Positions 21,299-34,753 are shown, counted from the first letter of the stretch. The stretch is 64,000 nucleotides of DNA from Misgurnus anguillicaudatus (GCF_027580225.2 NC_073352.2:37449501-37513500); one strand, 5' to 3'. Program-made: numbers and translations. The notes: generated by a model from the letters alone, not told the origin.

Positions 21299-21399
21299 CT
21301 ATATACCTGATGGCACCTGTTCGCCCTACCGTCCCCCGCGAAGGGGGAACCCGCCGGGTCCGCGGCCGGGAGGGTGCGCCTCGGTCGGCCTGGGGGACC
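21299..21399 (+). promoter_or_regulatory. Element D7 (TATATA 21300-21305)
   Basis: Standard D; the A monomer that follows starts 'ggtgatac' instead of 'ggagatac'. Confidence 0.3.
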
Positions 21400-22766
21400 G
21401 GTGATACTTCCGGTCGAAACTCCGAATTTCGTTACAGCGCCGCTCCGGCGCCTCGGGCCCGGGTCCTTCGACCTTCGGGTCGGTCGGTCCGCCGGAGGGG
21501 CCCTTTCGAACGAGCCCACCCGCGAGTATCTGGCCCTTTCCGCAGCGGAGATACGGGGTGCCGTCTCCGGATTTTCCCACGGCCGCTGCTCGGGCGCCTT
21601 AAGTCCCAGGACGTCGCCCTCGGGGTCGGTCGCTCTACCCGAGGGGACCTTTCGAACGAGCCCGCCCTCGACCCTCCGACCCTTTCCGCGGCCGAGATAC
21701 GGCGGTTCGAAAAAAAAAAAACGCTGGTCCGGAGTTCGCGCGCCCGTAGCGTCCGCTGCGTTCGTCCGCCGGAGGCGCGGCCGGTCTCGTTCGAAAGGTC
21801 TTTCCCGGGGCTTTCCGGCGACTCCGGCCCCGAGTCCGTGCGACCCCGTGGACCGGAGATACTTCCGGTAGAATATCCGAATTTCGTTACCGCGCCGCTC
21901 CGGCGCCTCGGGTCCGGGGCCTTCGAACTTCGGGTCGATTGGTCCGCCGGAGGGGCCCTTTCGAACGAGCCCACCCGCGAGTATCTGGCCCTTTCCGCGG
22001 CGGAGATACGGGGGGCCGTCACCGGATTTTCCCACGGCCGCTGCTCGGGCGCCTTAAGTCCGAGGACGTCGCCCTCGGGGTCGGTCGCTCTACCCGAGGG
22101 GACCTTTCGAACGAGCCCGCCCTCGACCCTCCGACCCTTTCCGCGGCCGAGATACGGCGGATCGAAAAAAAAAAAAACGCTGGTCCGGAGTTCGCGCGCC
22201 CGTAGCGTCCGCTGCGTTCGTCCGCCGGAAGCGCGGCCGGTCTCGTTCGAAAGGTCTTTCCCGGGGCTTTCCGGCGACGCCGGCCCCGAGTCCGTGCGAC
22301 CCCGGGGACCGGAGATACTTCCGGTCGAATATCCGAATTTCATTACCGCGCCGCTCCGGCCCCTCGGGTCCGGGGCCTTCGAACTTCGGGTCGGTCGGTC
22401 CGCCGGAGGGGCCCTTTCGAACGAGCCCACCCGGGAGTATCTGGCCCCTTCCGCTGCGGAGATACGGTTGGCCGTCTCCGGACTTTCCCACTGCCGCTGC
22501 TCGGGCGCCTTAAGTCCGAGGACGTCGCCCTCGAGGTCGGTCGCTCTACCCGAGGAGACCTTTCGAACGAGCCCGCCCTCGACCCTCCGACCCTTTTCGC
22601 GGCCGAGATACGGCGGTTCGAAAAAAAAAAAAACGCTCGTCCGTAGTTCGCTTGCCCGTAGCGTCCGCTGCGTTCGTCCGCCGGAGGCGCGGCCGGTCTC
22701 GTTCGAAAGGTCTCTCTCGGGGCTTTCCGTGGACGCCAGCCTCGGGTCCGTGCGACCCCGGGGGCC
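21400..22766 (+). repeat. A array 7 (3 monomers)
   Basis: Length 1,367 bp. First monomer has 'cgaaactccg'. The second is of the 'ggtagaatatcc' type. The last monomer has 'tttcattacc' and 'ccgctgcgg'. Confidence 0.9.
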
Positions 22767-23611
22767 GGAGATACGGACTTCCACCGCTGCACCTTTAAAC
22801 GGCCGTAGCTCGGGCGCCTTAAGACCGAGACCTTAGCCCTTGGGTCCCTCATCCTCCAGAAGGGGTCCTTTCCAACGACCCCACCCACGTCTCCGTACCC
22901 CTTTCCCCGGCCGAGATACGACCCCGGGAACATCGCCCCGTCAACCCGACCACCGTGCACCCGAGGCCGGCTTTGGACCCCGCGACGGACACCCTGGAGC
23001 TCCTACCCGGCGCACCGTTTGGTCCCTGCCATCCCACTCTTAAGCACTCCCCCACCGGACTAAGCCCCATCCTCCCGGCCCTTCTGGAGAACCAAACAGT
23101 TGGTCAACCCCAAAATTTCTCCAACCGTTGGTCAACCCGAAAGATTTTCCAGCAGTTGGTCAACCTCAATCGACTTAGGTTATGGAGCGTTCGAGTTTCC
23201 AGCAGTTGGTCAACCTCAATCGACTTAGGTTTTGGAGTGTTCGCGTTTCCAGCAGTTGGTCAACCTCAATCGACTTAGGTTTTGGAGCGTTCGCGTTTCC
23301 AGCAGTTGGTCAACCTCAATCGACTTAGGCTCTGGAGCTTTCGCCTCTCCAGCAGTTGGTCAACCCCAACGACTTAGGCTCTTGAGCTTTTACTTCTCCA
23401 TCAGTTGGTCAACCCCATCGACTTAGGTTCTGGGGCGTTCGCTTCTCCTGCCATAGACTTAGGTTCTAGAGCTATCGCCTCTCCGACAGTTGGTCAACAC
23501 CAATCGACTTAGGCTCTGGAGCTTTCACTTCTCCAGCAGTTGGTCAACCCCATCGACTTAGGTTCTGGAGCTTTCGCCTCTCCGACAGTTGGTCAACCCC
23601 GATTGACTTAG
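22767..23611 (+). repeat. Cassette 8, full: B (22767-23096) and C (23097-23611, 11 boxes)
   Basis: Block B shares the 1-bp-short 'agcccttggg' with cassettes 5 and 6. Private changes are 'ccagaaggggtcc' and 'gagctcctaccc'. Array C has 'ttctccatcag' and 'gtcaacaccaatc'. Confidence 0.92.
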
Positions 23612-23712
23612 CTATATACCTGATGGCACCTGTTCGCCCTACCGTCCCCCGCGAAGGGGGAACCCGCCGGGTCCGCGGCCGGGAGGGTGCGCCTCGGTCG
23701 GCCTGGGGGACT
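23612..23712 (+). promoter_or_regulatory. Element D8 (TATATA 23613-23618)
   Basis: Preceded by 'gattgactta' in place of 'gatcgactta'; ends 'gggggact' like D12. Confidence 0.3.
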
Positions 23713-26444
23713 GGAGATACTTCCGGTCGAAAATCCGAATTTCGTTACAGCGCCGCTCCGGCGCCTCGGGCCCGGGTCCTTCGACCTTCGGGTCGGTCGG
23801 TCCGCCGGAGGGGCCCTTTCGAACGAGCCCACCCGCGAGTATCTGGCCCTTTCCGCAGCGGAGATACGGGGTGCCGTCTCCGGATTTTCCCACGGCCGCT
23901 GCTCGGGCGCCTTAAGTCCCAGGACGTCGCCCTCGGGGTCGGTCGCTCTACCCGAGGGGACCTTTCGAACGAGCCCGCCCTCGACCCTCCGACCCTTTCC
24001 GCGGCCGAGATACGGCGGTTCGAAAAAAAAAAAAACGCTCGTCCGGAGTTTGCTCGCCCGTAGCTTCCGCTGCGTTCGTCCGACGGAGGCGTGACCGGTC
24101 TCGTTCGAAAGGTCTTTCCCGGGGCTTTCCGGCGACGCCGGCCCCGAGTCCGTGCGATCCCGTGGACCGGAGATACTTCCGGTCGAATATCCGAATTTCG
24201 TTACCGCGCCGCTCCGGCGCCTCGGGCCCGGGGCCTTCGACCTTCGGGTCGATTGGTCCGCCGGATGGGCCCTTTCGAACGAGCCCACCCACGAGTATCT
24301 GGCCCTTTCCGCGGCGGAGATACGGGGGGCCTTCTCCGGATTTTCCCACGGCCGCTGCTCGGGCGCCTTAAGTCCGAGGACGTCGCCCTCGGGGTCGGTC
24401 GCTCTACCCGAGGGGACCTTTCGAACGAGCCCGCCCTCGACCCTCCGACCCTTTCCGCGGCCGAGATACGGCGGATCGAAAAAAAAAACCGCTGGTCCGG
24501 AGTTCGCGCGCCCGTAGCGTCCGCTGCGTTCGTCCGCCGGAGGCGCGGCCGGTCTCGTTCGAAAGGTCTTTCCCGGGGCTTTCCGGCGACGCCGGCCCCG
24601 AGTCCGTGCGATCCCGTGGACCGGAGATACTTCCGGTCGAATATCCGAATTTCGTTACCGCGCCGCTCCGGCGCCTCGGGCCCGGGGCCTTCGACCTTCG
24701 GGTCGATTGGTCCGCCGGATGGGCCCTTTCGAACGAGCCCACCCACGAGTATCTGGCCCTTTCCGCGGCGGAGATACGGGGGGCCTTCTCCGGATTTTCC
24801 CACGGCCGCTGCTCGGGCGCCTTAAGTCCGAGGACGTCGCCCTCGGGGTCGGTCGCTCTACCCGAGGGGACCTTTCGAACGAGCCCGCCCTCGACCCTCC
24901 GACCCTTTCCGCGGCCGAGATACGGCGGATCGAAAAAAAAAAACGCTGGTCCGGAGTTCGCGCGCCCGTAGCGTCCGCTGCGTTCGTCCGCCGGAGGCGC
25001 GGCCGGTCTCGTTCGAAAGGTCTTTCCCGGGGCTTTCCGGCGACGCCGGCCCCGAGTCCGTGCGACCCCGTGGACCGGAGATACTTCCGGTAGAATATCC
25101 GAATTTCGTTACCGCGCCGCTCCGGCGCCTCGGGTCCGGGGCCTTCGACCTTCGGGTCGATTGGTCCGCCGGAGGGGCCCTTTCGAACGAGCCCACCCGC
25201 GAGTATCTGGCCTTTTCCGCGGCGGAGATACGGGGGGCCGTCTCCGGATTTTCCCACGGCCGCTGCTCGGGCGCCTTAAGTCCGAGGACGTCGCCCTCGG
25301 GGTCGGTCGCTCTACCCGAGGGGACCTTTCGAACGAGCCCGCCCTCGACCCTCCGACCCTTTCCGCGGCCGAGATACGGCGGATCGAAAAAAAAAAACGC
25401 TCGTCCGGAGTTTGCTCGCCCGTAGCGTCCGCTGCGTTCGTCCGCCGGAGGCGTGACTGGTCTCGTTCGAAAGGTCTTTCCCGGGGCTTTCCGGCGACGC
25501 CAGCCCCGAGTCCGTGCGACCCCGTGGACCGGAGATACTTCCGGTCGAATATCCGAATTTCGTTACCGCGCCGCTCCGGCGCCTCGGGTCCGGGGCCTTC
25601 GAACTTCGGGTCGATTGGTCCGCCGGAGGGGCCCTTTCGAACGAGCCCACCCGCGAGTATCTGGCCCTTTCCGCGGCGGAGATACGGGGGGCCGTCACCG
25701 GATTTTCCCACGGCCGCTGCTCGGGCGCCTTAAGTCCGAGGACGTCGCCCTCGGGGTCGGTCGCTCTACCCGAGGGGACCTTTCGAACGAGCCCGCCCTC
25801 GACCCTCCGACCCTTTCCGCGGCCGAGATACGGCGGTTCGAAAAAAAAAAAAACGCTGGTCCGGAGTTCGCGCGCCCGTAGCGTCCGCTGCGTTCGTCCG
25901 CTGGAGGCGCGGCCGGTCTCGTTCGAAAGGTCTTTCCCGGGGCTTTTCGGCGACGCCGGCCCCGAGTCCGTGCGACCCCGGGGACCGGAGATACTTCCGG
26001 TCGAATTTAGGAAAACTTCGAACGGCCGTATCTCGGGCGCCTCGGGCCCGGGGCCTTCGATCTTCGGGTCGGTCGGTCCGCCGGAGGGGCCCTTTCGAAC
26101 GAGCCCACCCGGGAGTATCTGGCCCCTTCCGCAGCGGAGATACGGTTGGCCGTCTCCGGACTTTCCCACTGCCGCTGCTCGGGCGCCTTAAGTCCGAGGA
26201 CGTCGCCCTCGAGGTCGGTCGCTCTACCCGAGGAGACCTTTCGAACGAGCCCGCCCTCGACCCTCCGACCCTTTTCGCGGCCGAGATACGGCGGTTCGAA
26301 TAAAAAAAAAACGCTCATCCGTAGTTCGCTTGCCCGTAGCGTCCGCTGCGTTCGTCCGCCGGAGGCGCGGCCGGTCTCGTTCGAAAGGTCTCTCTCGGGG
26401 CTTTCCGTGGACGCCAGCCTCGGGTCCGTGCGACCCCGGGGGCC
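23713..26444 (+). repeat. A array 8 (6 monomers)
   Basis: Length 2,732 bp. Monomers 2 and 3 (about 24152-24970) are almost the same as each other ('tggtccgccggatgggcc', 'cacccacgag'). The last monomer has the 'tttaggaaaac' replacement (26006) and an A-tract broken by T ('ttcgaataaaaaaaaa'). Confidence 0.9.
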
Positions 26445-27290
26445 GGAGATACGGACTTCCACCGCTGCACCTTTAAACGGCCGTAGCTCGGGCGCCTTAA
26501 GACCGAGACCTTAGCCCTTTGGGTCCCTCATCCTCCAGGAGGGGCCCTTTCCAACGACCCCACCCACGTCTCCGTACCCCTTTCCCCGGCCGAGATACGA
26601 CCCCGGGAACATCGCCCCGTCAACCCGACCACCGTGCACCCGAGGCCGGCTTTGGACCCCGCGACGGACACCCTGGAGCTCGTACCCGGCGCACCGTTTG
26701 GTCCCTGCCATCCCACTCTTAAGCACTCCCCCACCGGACTAAGCCCCATCCTCCCGGCCCTTCTGGAGAACCAAACAGTTGGTCAACCCCAAAATTTCTC
26801 CAACCGTTGGTCAACCCGAAAGATTTTCCAGCAGTTGGTCAACCTCAATCGACTTAGGTTTTGGAGCGTTCGAGTTTCCAGCAGTTGGTCAACCTCAATC
26901 GACTTAGGTTTTGGAGTGTTCGCGTTTCCAGCAGTTGGTCAACCTCAATCGACTTAGGTTTTGGAGCGTTCGCGTTTCCAGCAGTTGGTCAACCTCAATC
27001 GACTTAGGCTCTGGAGCTTTCGCCTCTCCAGCAGTTGGTCAACCCCAACGACTTAGGCTCTTGAGCTTTTACTTCTCCAGCAGTTGGTCAACCCCATCGA
27101 CTTAGGTTCTGGGGCGTTCGCTTCTCCTGCCATAGACTTAGGTTCTAGAGCTATCGCCTCTCCGACAGTTGGTCAACCCCAATCGACTTAGGCTCTGGAG
27201 CTTTCACTTCTCCAGCAGTTGGTCAACCCCATCGACTTAGGTTCTGGAGCTTTCGCCTCTCCGACAGTTGGTCAACCCCGATCGACTTAG
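26445..27290 (+). repeat. Cassette 9, full: B (26445-26775) and C (26776-27290, 11 boxes)
   Basis: Close to the consensus of full cassettes; useful as the reference copy. Confidence 0.92.
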
Positions 27291-27391
27291 CTATATACCT
27301 GATGGCACCTGTTCGCCCTACCGTCCCCCGCGAAGGGGGAACCCGCCGGGTCCGCGGCCGGGAGGGTGCGCCTCGGTCGGCCTGGGGGACC
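27291..27391 (+). promoter_or_regulatory. Element D9 (TATATA 27292-27297)
   Basis: Consensus copy of D. Confidence 0.3.
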
Positions 27392-29212
27392 GGAGATACT
27401 TCCGGTCGAAAATCCGAATTTCGTTACAGCGCCGCTCCGGCGCCTCGGGCCCGGGTCCTTCGACCTTCGGGTCGGTCGGTCCGCCGGAGGGGCCCTTTCG
27501 AACGAGCCCACCCGCGAGTATCTGGCCCTTTCCGCAGCGGAGATACGGGGTGCCGTCTCCGGATTTTCCCACGGCCGCTGCTCGGGCGCCTTAAGTCCCA
27601 GGACGTCGCCCTCGGGGTCGGTCGCTCTACCCGAGGGGACCTTTCGAAGGAGCCCGCCCTCGACCCTCCGACCCTTTCCGCGGCCGAGATACGGCGGTTC
27701 GAAAAAAAAAAACGCTCGTCCGGAGTTTGCTCGCCCGTAGCGTCCGCTGCGTTCGTCCGCCGGAGGCGTGACTGGTCTCGTTCGAAAGGTCTTTCCCGGG
27801 GCTTTCCGGCGACGCTGGCCCCGAGTCCGTGCGACCCCGTGGACCGGAGATACTTCCGGTCGAATATCCGAATTTCGTTACCGCGCCGCTCCGGCGCCTC
27901 GGGTCCGGGGCCTTCGAACTTCGGGTCGAGTGGTCCGCCGGAGGGTCCCTTTCGAACGAGCCCACCCGCGAGTATCTGGCCCTTTCCGCGGCGGAGATAC
28001 GGGGGGCCGTCACCGGATTTTCCCACGGCCGCTGCTCGGGCGCCTTAAGTCCGAGGACGTCGCCCTCGGGGTCGGTCGCTCTACCCGAGGGGACCTTTCG
28101 AACGAGCCCGCCCTCGACCCTCCGACCCTTTCCGCTGCCGAGATACGGCGGATCGAAAAAAAAAAACGCTGGTCCGGAGTTCGCGCGCCCGTAGCGTCCG
28201 CTGCGTTCGTCCGCTGGAGGCGCGGCCGGTCTCGTTCGAAAGGTCTTTCCCGGGGCTTTCCGGCGACGCCGGCCCCGAGTCCGTGCGACCCCGTGGACCG
28301 GAGATACTTCCGGTCGAAAATCCGAATTTCGTTACAGCGCCGCTCCGGCGCCTCGGGCCCGGGTCCTTCGACCTTCGGGTCGGTCGGTCCGCCGGAGGGG
28401 CCCTTTCGAACGAGCCCACCCGCGAGTATCTGGCCCTTTCCGCAGCGGAGATACGGGGTGCCGTCTCCGGATTTTCCCACGGCCGCTGCTCGGGCGCCTT
28501 AAGTCCCAGGACGTCGCCCTCGGGGTCGGTCGCTCTACCCGAGGGGACCTTTCAAACGAGCCCGCCCTCGACCCTCCGACCCTTTCCGCGGCCGAGATAC
28601 GGCGGTTCGAAAAAAAAAAAAACGCTCGTCCGGAGTTTGCTCGCCCGTAGCGTCCGCTGCGTTCGTCCGCCGGAGGCGCGGCCGGTCTCGTTCGAAAGGT
28701 CTTTCCCGGGGCTTTCCGGCGACGCCGGGCCCGAGTCCGTGCGACCCCGGGGACCGGAGATACTTCCGGTCGAATTTAGGAAAACTTCGAACGGCCGTAT
28801 CTCGGGCGCCTCGGCCCGGGGCCTTCGAACTTCGGGTCGGTCGGTCCGCCGGAGGGGCCCTTTCGAACGAGCCCACCCGGGAGTATCTGGCCCCTTCCGC
28901 AGCGGAGATACGGGGGGCCGTCTCCGGATTTTCCCACTGCCGCTGCTCGGGCGTCTTAAGTCCGAGGACGTCGCCCCCCGGGGTCGGTCGCTCTACCCGA
29001 GGAGACCTTTCGAACGAGCCCGCCCTCGACCCTCCGACCCTTTTCGCGGCCGAGATACGGCGGTTCGAAAAAAAAAAAAAGCTCGTCCGGAGTTCGCGCG
29101 CCCGTAGCGTCCGCTGCGTTCGTCCGCCGGAGGCGCGGCCGGTCTCGTTCGAAAGGTCTCTCTCGGGGCTTTCCGTGGACGCCAGCCTCGGGTCCGTGCG
29201 ACCCCGGGGGCC
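27392..29212 (+). repeat. A array 9 (4 monomers, 2+2 with a stranded array start)
   Basis: The third monomer (from about 28305) has the first-type signature 'cgaaaatccg' and 'cgttacagcgcc', although it follows ordinary monomers and no element D. This is a second kind of fused array. The last monomer has 'gcgcctcggcccgggg' (one base short) and 'tcgccccccgggg'. Confidence 0.9.
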
Positions 29213-30058
29213 GGAGATACGGACTTCCACCGCTGCACCTTTAAACGGCCGTAGCTCGGGCGCCTTAAGACCGAGACCTTAGCCCTTTGGGTCCCTCATC
29301 CTCCAGGAGGGGCCCTTTCCAACGACCCCACCCACGTCTCCGTACCCCTTTCCCCGGCCGAGATACGACCCCGGGAACATCGCCCCGTCAACCCGACCAC
29401 CGTGCACCCGAGGCCGGCTTTGGACCCCGCGACGGACACCCTGGAGCTCGTACCCGGCGCACCGTTTGGTCCCTGCCATCCCACTCTTAAGCACTCCCCC
29501 ACCGGACTAAGCCCCATCCTCCCGGCCCTTCTGGAGAACCAAACAGTTGGTCAACCCCAAAATTTCTCCAACCGTTGGTCAACCCGAAAGATTTTCCAGC
29601 AGTTGGTCAACCTCAATCGACTTAGGTTTTGGAGCGTTCGAGTTTCCAGCAGTTGGTCAACCTCAATCGACTTAGGTTTTGGAGTGTTCGCGTTTCCAGC
29701 AGTTGGTCAACCTCAATCGACTTAGGTTTTGGAGCGTTCGCGTTTCCAGCAGTTGGTCAACCTCAATCGACTTAGGCTCTGGAGCTTTCGCCTCTCCAGC
29801 AGTTGGTCAACCCCAACGACTTAGGCTCTTGAGCTTTTACTTCTACAGCAGTTGGTCAACCCCATCGACTTAGGTTCTGGGGCGTTCGCTTCTCCTGCCA
29901 TAGACTTAGGTTCTAGAGCTATCGCCTCTCCGACAGTTGGTCAACCCCAATCGACTTAGGCTCTGGAGCTTTCACTTCTCCAGCAGTTGGTCAACCCCAT
30001 CGACTTAGGTTCTGGAGCTTTCGCCTCTCCGACAGTTGGTCAACCCCGATCGACTTAG
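29213..30058 (+). repeat. Cassette 10, full: B (29213-29543) and C (29544-30058, 11 boxes)
   Basis: Carries 'ttctacagcag' near 29842, shared only with cassette 12. Confidence 0.92.
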
Positions 30059-30159
30059 CTATATACCTGATGGCACCTGTTCGCCCTACCGTCCCCCGCG
30101 AAGGGGGAACCCGCCGGGTCCGCGGCCGGGAGGGTGCGCCTCGGTCGGCCTGGGGGACC
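30059..30159 (+). promoter_or_regulatory. Element D10 (TATATA 30060-30065)
   Basis: Consensus copy of D. Confidence 0.3.
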
Positions 30160-32439
30160 GGAGATACTTCCGGTCGAAAATCCGAATTTCGTTACAGCGC
30201 CGCTCCGGGGCCTCGGGCCCGGGTCCTTCGACCTTCGGGTCGGTCGGTCCGCCGGAGGGGCCCTTTCGAACGAGCCCACCCGCGAGTATCTGGCCCTTTC
30301 CGCAGCGGAGATACGGGGTGCCGTCTCCGGATTTTCCCACGGCCGCTGCTCGGGCGCCTTAAGTCCCAGGACGTCGCCCTCGGGGTCGGTCGCTCTACCC
30401 GAGGGGACCTTTCGAACGAGCCCGCCCTCGACCCTCCGACCCTTTCCGCGGCCGAGATACGGCGGTTCGAAAAAAAAAAAAAAAGCTCGTCCGGAGTTTG
30501 CTCGCCCGTAGCGTCCGCTGCGTTCGTCCGCCGGAGGTTTGACCGTTCTCGTTCGAAAGGACTTTCCCGGGGCTTTCCGGCGACGCCGGCCCCGAGTCCG
30601 TGCGATCCCGTGGACCGGAGATACTTCCGGTCGAATATCCGAATTTCGTTACCGCGCCGCTCCGGCGCCTCGGGCCCGGGGCCTTCGACCTTCGTGTCGA
30701 TTGGTCCGCCGGATGGGCCCTTTCGAACGAGCCCACCCACGAGTATCTGGCCCTTTCCGCGGCGGAGATACGGGGGGCCTTCTCCGGATTTTCCCACGGC
30801 CGCTGCTCGGGCGCCTTAAGTCCGAGGACGTCGCCCTCGGCGTCGGTCGCTCTACCCGAGGGGACCTTTCGAACGAGCACGCCCTCGACCCTCCGACCCT
30901 TTCCGCGGCCGAGATACGGCGGATTGAAAAAAAAAAAACGCTGGTCCGGAGTTCGCGCGCCCGTAGCGTCCGCTGCGTTCGTCCGCCGGAGGCGCGGCCG
31001 GTCTCGTTCGAAAGGTCTTTCCCGGGGCTTTCCGGCGACGCCGGCTCCGAGTCCGTGCGACCCCGTGGACCGGAGATACTTCCGGTCGAATATCCGAAAT
31101 TCGTTACCGCGCCGCTCCGGCGCCTCGGGTCCGGGGCCTTCGACCTTCGGGTCGGTCGGTCCGCCGGAGGGGCCCTTTCGAACGAGCCCACCCGCGAGTA
31201 TCTGGCCCTTTCCGCAGCGGAGATACGGGGTGCCGACTCCGGATTTTCCCACGGCCGCTGCTCGGGCGCCTTAAGTCCGAGGACGTCGCCCTCGGGGTCG
31301 GTCGCTCTACCCGAGGGGACCTTTCGAACGAGCCCGCCCTCGACCCTCCGACCCTTTCCGCGGCCGAGATACGGCGGTTCGAAAAAAAAAAACGCTCGTC
31401 CGGAGTTTGCTCGCCCGTAGCGTCCGCTGCGTTCGTCCGCCGGAGGCGTGACTGGTCTCGTTCGAAAGGTCTTTCCCGGGGCTTTCCGGCGACGCCGGCC
31501 CCGAGTCCGTGCGACCCCGTGGACCGGAGATACTTCCGGTCGAATATCCGAATTTCGTTACCGCGCCGCTCCGGCGCCTCGGGTCCGGGGCCTTCGAACT
31601 TCGGGTCGATTGGTCCGCCGGAGGGGCCCTTTCGAACGAGCCCACCCGCGAGTATCTGGCTCTTTCCGCGGCGGAGATACGGGGGGCCGTCACCGGATTT
31701 TCCCACGGCCGCTGCTCGGGCGCCTTAAGTCCGAGGACGTCGCCCTCGGGGTCGGTCGCTCTACCCGAGGGGACCTTTCGAACGAGCCCGCCCTCGACCC
31801 TCCGACCCTTTCCGCGGCCGAGATACGGCGGTTCGAAAAAAAAAAAAACGCTGGTCCGGAGTTCGCGCGCCCGTAGCGTCCGCTGCGTTCGTCCGCTGGA
31901 GGCGCGGCCGGTCTCGTTCGAAAGGTCTTTCCTGGGGCTTTTCGGCGACGCCGGCCCCGAGTCCGTGCGACCCCGGGGACCGGAGATACTTCCGGTCGAA
32001 CTTAGGAAAACTTCGAACGGCCGTATCTCGGGCGCCTCGGGCCCGGGGCCTTCGAACTTCGGGTCGGTCGGTCCGCCGGAGGGGCCCTTTCGAACGAGCC
32101 CACCCGGGAGTATCTGGCCCCTTCCGCAGCGGAGATACGGTTGGCCGTCTCCGGACTTTCCCACTGCCGCTGCTCGGGCGCCTTAAGTCCGAGGACGTCG
32201 CCCTCGAGGTCGGTCGCTCTACCCGAGGAGACCTTTCGAACGAGCCCGCCCTCGACCCTCCGACCCTTTTCGCGGCCGAGATACGGCGGTTCGAATAAAA
32301 AAAAAACGCTCATCCGTAGTTCGCTTGCCCGTAGCGTCCGCTGCGTTCGTCCGCCGGAGGCGCGGCCGGTCTCGTTCGAAAGTTCTCTCTCGGGGCTTTC
32401 CGTGGACGCCAGCCTCGGGTCCGTGCGACCCCGGGGGCC
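30160..32439 (+). repeat. A array 10 (5 monomers)
   Basis: The first monomer has 'ctccggggcctcggg'. The following sequence has 'ggaggtttgacc' (30534), otherwise found after truncated cassettes, so this array mixes both lineages. The last monomer has 'cttaggaaaac' (32001) and the T-broken A-tract seen in array 8. Confidence 0.9.
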
Positions 32440-33285
32440 GGAGATACGGACTTCCACCGCTGCACCTTTAAACGGCCGTAGCTCGGGCGCCTTAAGACCG
32501 AGACCTTAGCCCTTTGGGTCCCTCATCCTCCAGGAGGGGCCCTTTCCAACGACCCCACCCACGTCTCCGTACCCCTTTCCCCGGCCGAGATACGACCCCG
32601 GGAACATCGCCCCGTCAACCCGACCACCGTGCACCCGAGGCCGGCTTTGGACCCTGCGACGGACACCCTGGAGCTCGTACCCGGCGCACCGTTTGGTCCC
32701 TGCCATCCCACTCTTAAGCACTCCCCCACCGGACTAAGCCCCATCCTCCCGGCCCTTCTGGAGAACCAAACAGTTGGTCAACCCCAAAATTTCTCCAACC
32801 GTTGGTCAACCCGAAAGATTTTCCAGCAGTTGGTCAACCTCAATCGACTTAGGTTTTGGAGCGTTCGAGTTTCCAGCAGTTGGTCAACCTCAATCGACTT
32901 AGGTTTTGGAGTGTTCGCGTTTCCAGCAGTTGGTCAACCTCAATCGACTTAGGTTTTGGAGCGTTCGCGTTTCCAGCAGTTGGTCAACCTCAATCGACTT
33001 AGGCTCTGGAGCTTTCGCCTCTCCAGCAGTTGGTCAACGCCAACGACTTAGGCTCTTGAGCTTTTACTTCTCCAGCAGTTGGTCAACCCCATCGACTTAG
33101 GTTCTGGGGCGTTCGCTTCTCCTGCCATAGACTTAGGTTCTAGAGCTATCGCCTCTCCGACAGTTGGTCAACCCCAATCGACTTAGGCTCTGGAGCTTTC
33201 ACTTCTCCAGCAGTTGGTCAACCCCATCGACTTGAGTTCTGGAGCTTTCGCCTCTCCGACAGTTGGTCAACCCCGATCGACTTAG
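32440..33285 (+). repeat. Cassette 11, full: B (32440-32770) and C (32771-33285, 11 boxes)
   Basis: Has 'gaccctgcgac' in B, 'gtcaacgccaacg' in C, and the 'cgacttgagttctgg' repeat that forms the join in cassettes 1 and 2. It is therefore a full-length relative of the parent of that shortening. Confidence 0.92.
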
Positions 33286-33386
33286 CTATATACCTGATGG
33301 CACCTGTTCGCCCTACCGTCCCCCGCGAAGGGGGAACCCGCCGGGTCCGCGGCCGGGAGGGTGCGCCTCGGTCGGCCTGGGGGACC
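33286..33386 (+). promoter_or_regulatory. Element D11 (TATATA 33287-33292)
   Basis: Consensus copy of D. Confidence 0.3.
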
Positions 33387-34753
33387 GGAGATACTTCCGG
33401 TCGAAAATCCGAATTTCGTTACAGCGCCGCTCCAGCGCCTCGGGCCCGGGTCCTTCGACCTTCGGGTCGGTCGGTCCGCCGGAGGGGCCCTTTCGAACGA
33501 GCCCACCCCCGAGTATCTGGCCCTTTCCGCAGCGGAGATACGGGGTGCCGTCTCCGGATTTTCCCACGGCCGCTGCTCGGGCGCCTTAAGTCCCAGGACG
33601 TCGCCCTCGGGGTCGGTCGCTCTACCCGAGGGGACCTTTCGAACGAGCCCGCCCTCGACCCTCCGACCCTTTCCGCGGCCGAGATACGGCGGTTCGAAAA
33701 AAAAAAAAACGCTCGTCCAGTGTTTGCTCGCCCGTAGCGTCCGCTGCGTTCGTCCGCCGGAGGCGTGACTGGTCTCGTTCGAAAGGTCTTTCCCGGGGCT
33801 TTCCGGCGACGCTGGCCCCGAGTCCGTGCGACCCCGTGGACCGGAGATACTTTCGGTCGAATATCCGAATTTCGTTACCGCGCCGCTCCGGCGCCTCGGG
33901 TCCGGGGCCTTCGAACTTCGGGTCGAGTGGTCCGCCGGAGGGTCCCTTTCGAACGAGCCCACCCGCGAGTATCTGGCCCTTTCCGCGGCGGAGATACGGG
34001 GGGCCGTCACCGGATTTTCCCACGGCCGCTGCTCGGGCGCCTTAAGTCCGAGGACGTCGCCCTCGGGGTCGGTCGCTCTACCCGAGGGGACCTTTCGAAC
34101 GAGCCCGCCCTCGACCCTCCGACCCTTTCCGCTGCCGAGATACGGCGGATCGAAAAAAAAAAAACGCTGGTCCGGAGTTCGCGCGCCCGTAGCGTCCGCT
34201 GCGTTCGTCCGCTGGAGGCGCGGCCGGTCTCGTTCGAAAGGTCTTTCCTGGGGCTTTTCGGCGACGCCGGCCCCGAGTCCGTGCGACCCCGGGGACCGGA
34301 GATACTTCCGGTCGAATTTAGGAAAACTTCGAACGGCCGTATCTCGGGCGCCTCGGGCCCGGGGCCTTCGACCTTCGGGTCGGTCGGTCCGCCGGAGGGG
34401 CCCTTTTGAACGAGCCCACCCGGGAGTATCTGGCCCCTTCCGCAGCGGAGATACAGGGGGCCGTCTCCGGATTTTCCCACTGCCGCTGCTCGGGCGCCTT
34501 AAGTCCGAGGACGTCGCCCTCGGGGTCGGTCGCTCTACCCGAGGAAACCTTTCGAACGAGCCCGCCCTCGACCCTCCGACCCTTTTCGCGGCCGAGATAC
34601 GGCGGTTCGAAAAAAAAAAACGCTCGTCCGTAGTTCGCGCGCCCGTAGCGTCCGCTGCGTTCGTCCGCCGGAGGCGCGGCCGGTCTCGTTCGAAAGGTCT
34701 CTCTCGGGGCTTTCCGTGGACGCCAGCCTCGGGTCCGTGCGACCCCGGGGGCC
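33387..34753 (+). repeat. A array 11 (3 monomers)
   Basis: Length 1,367 bp. The middle monomer shares 'gacgctggccccgag' and 'cgagtggtccg' with array 9. The last has the 'tttaggaaaac' segment at 34317 and 'gatacaggggg'. Confidence 0.9.
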
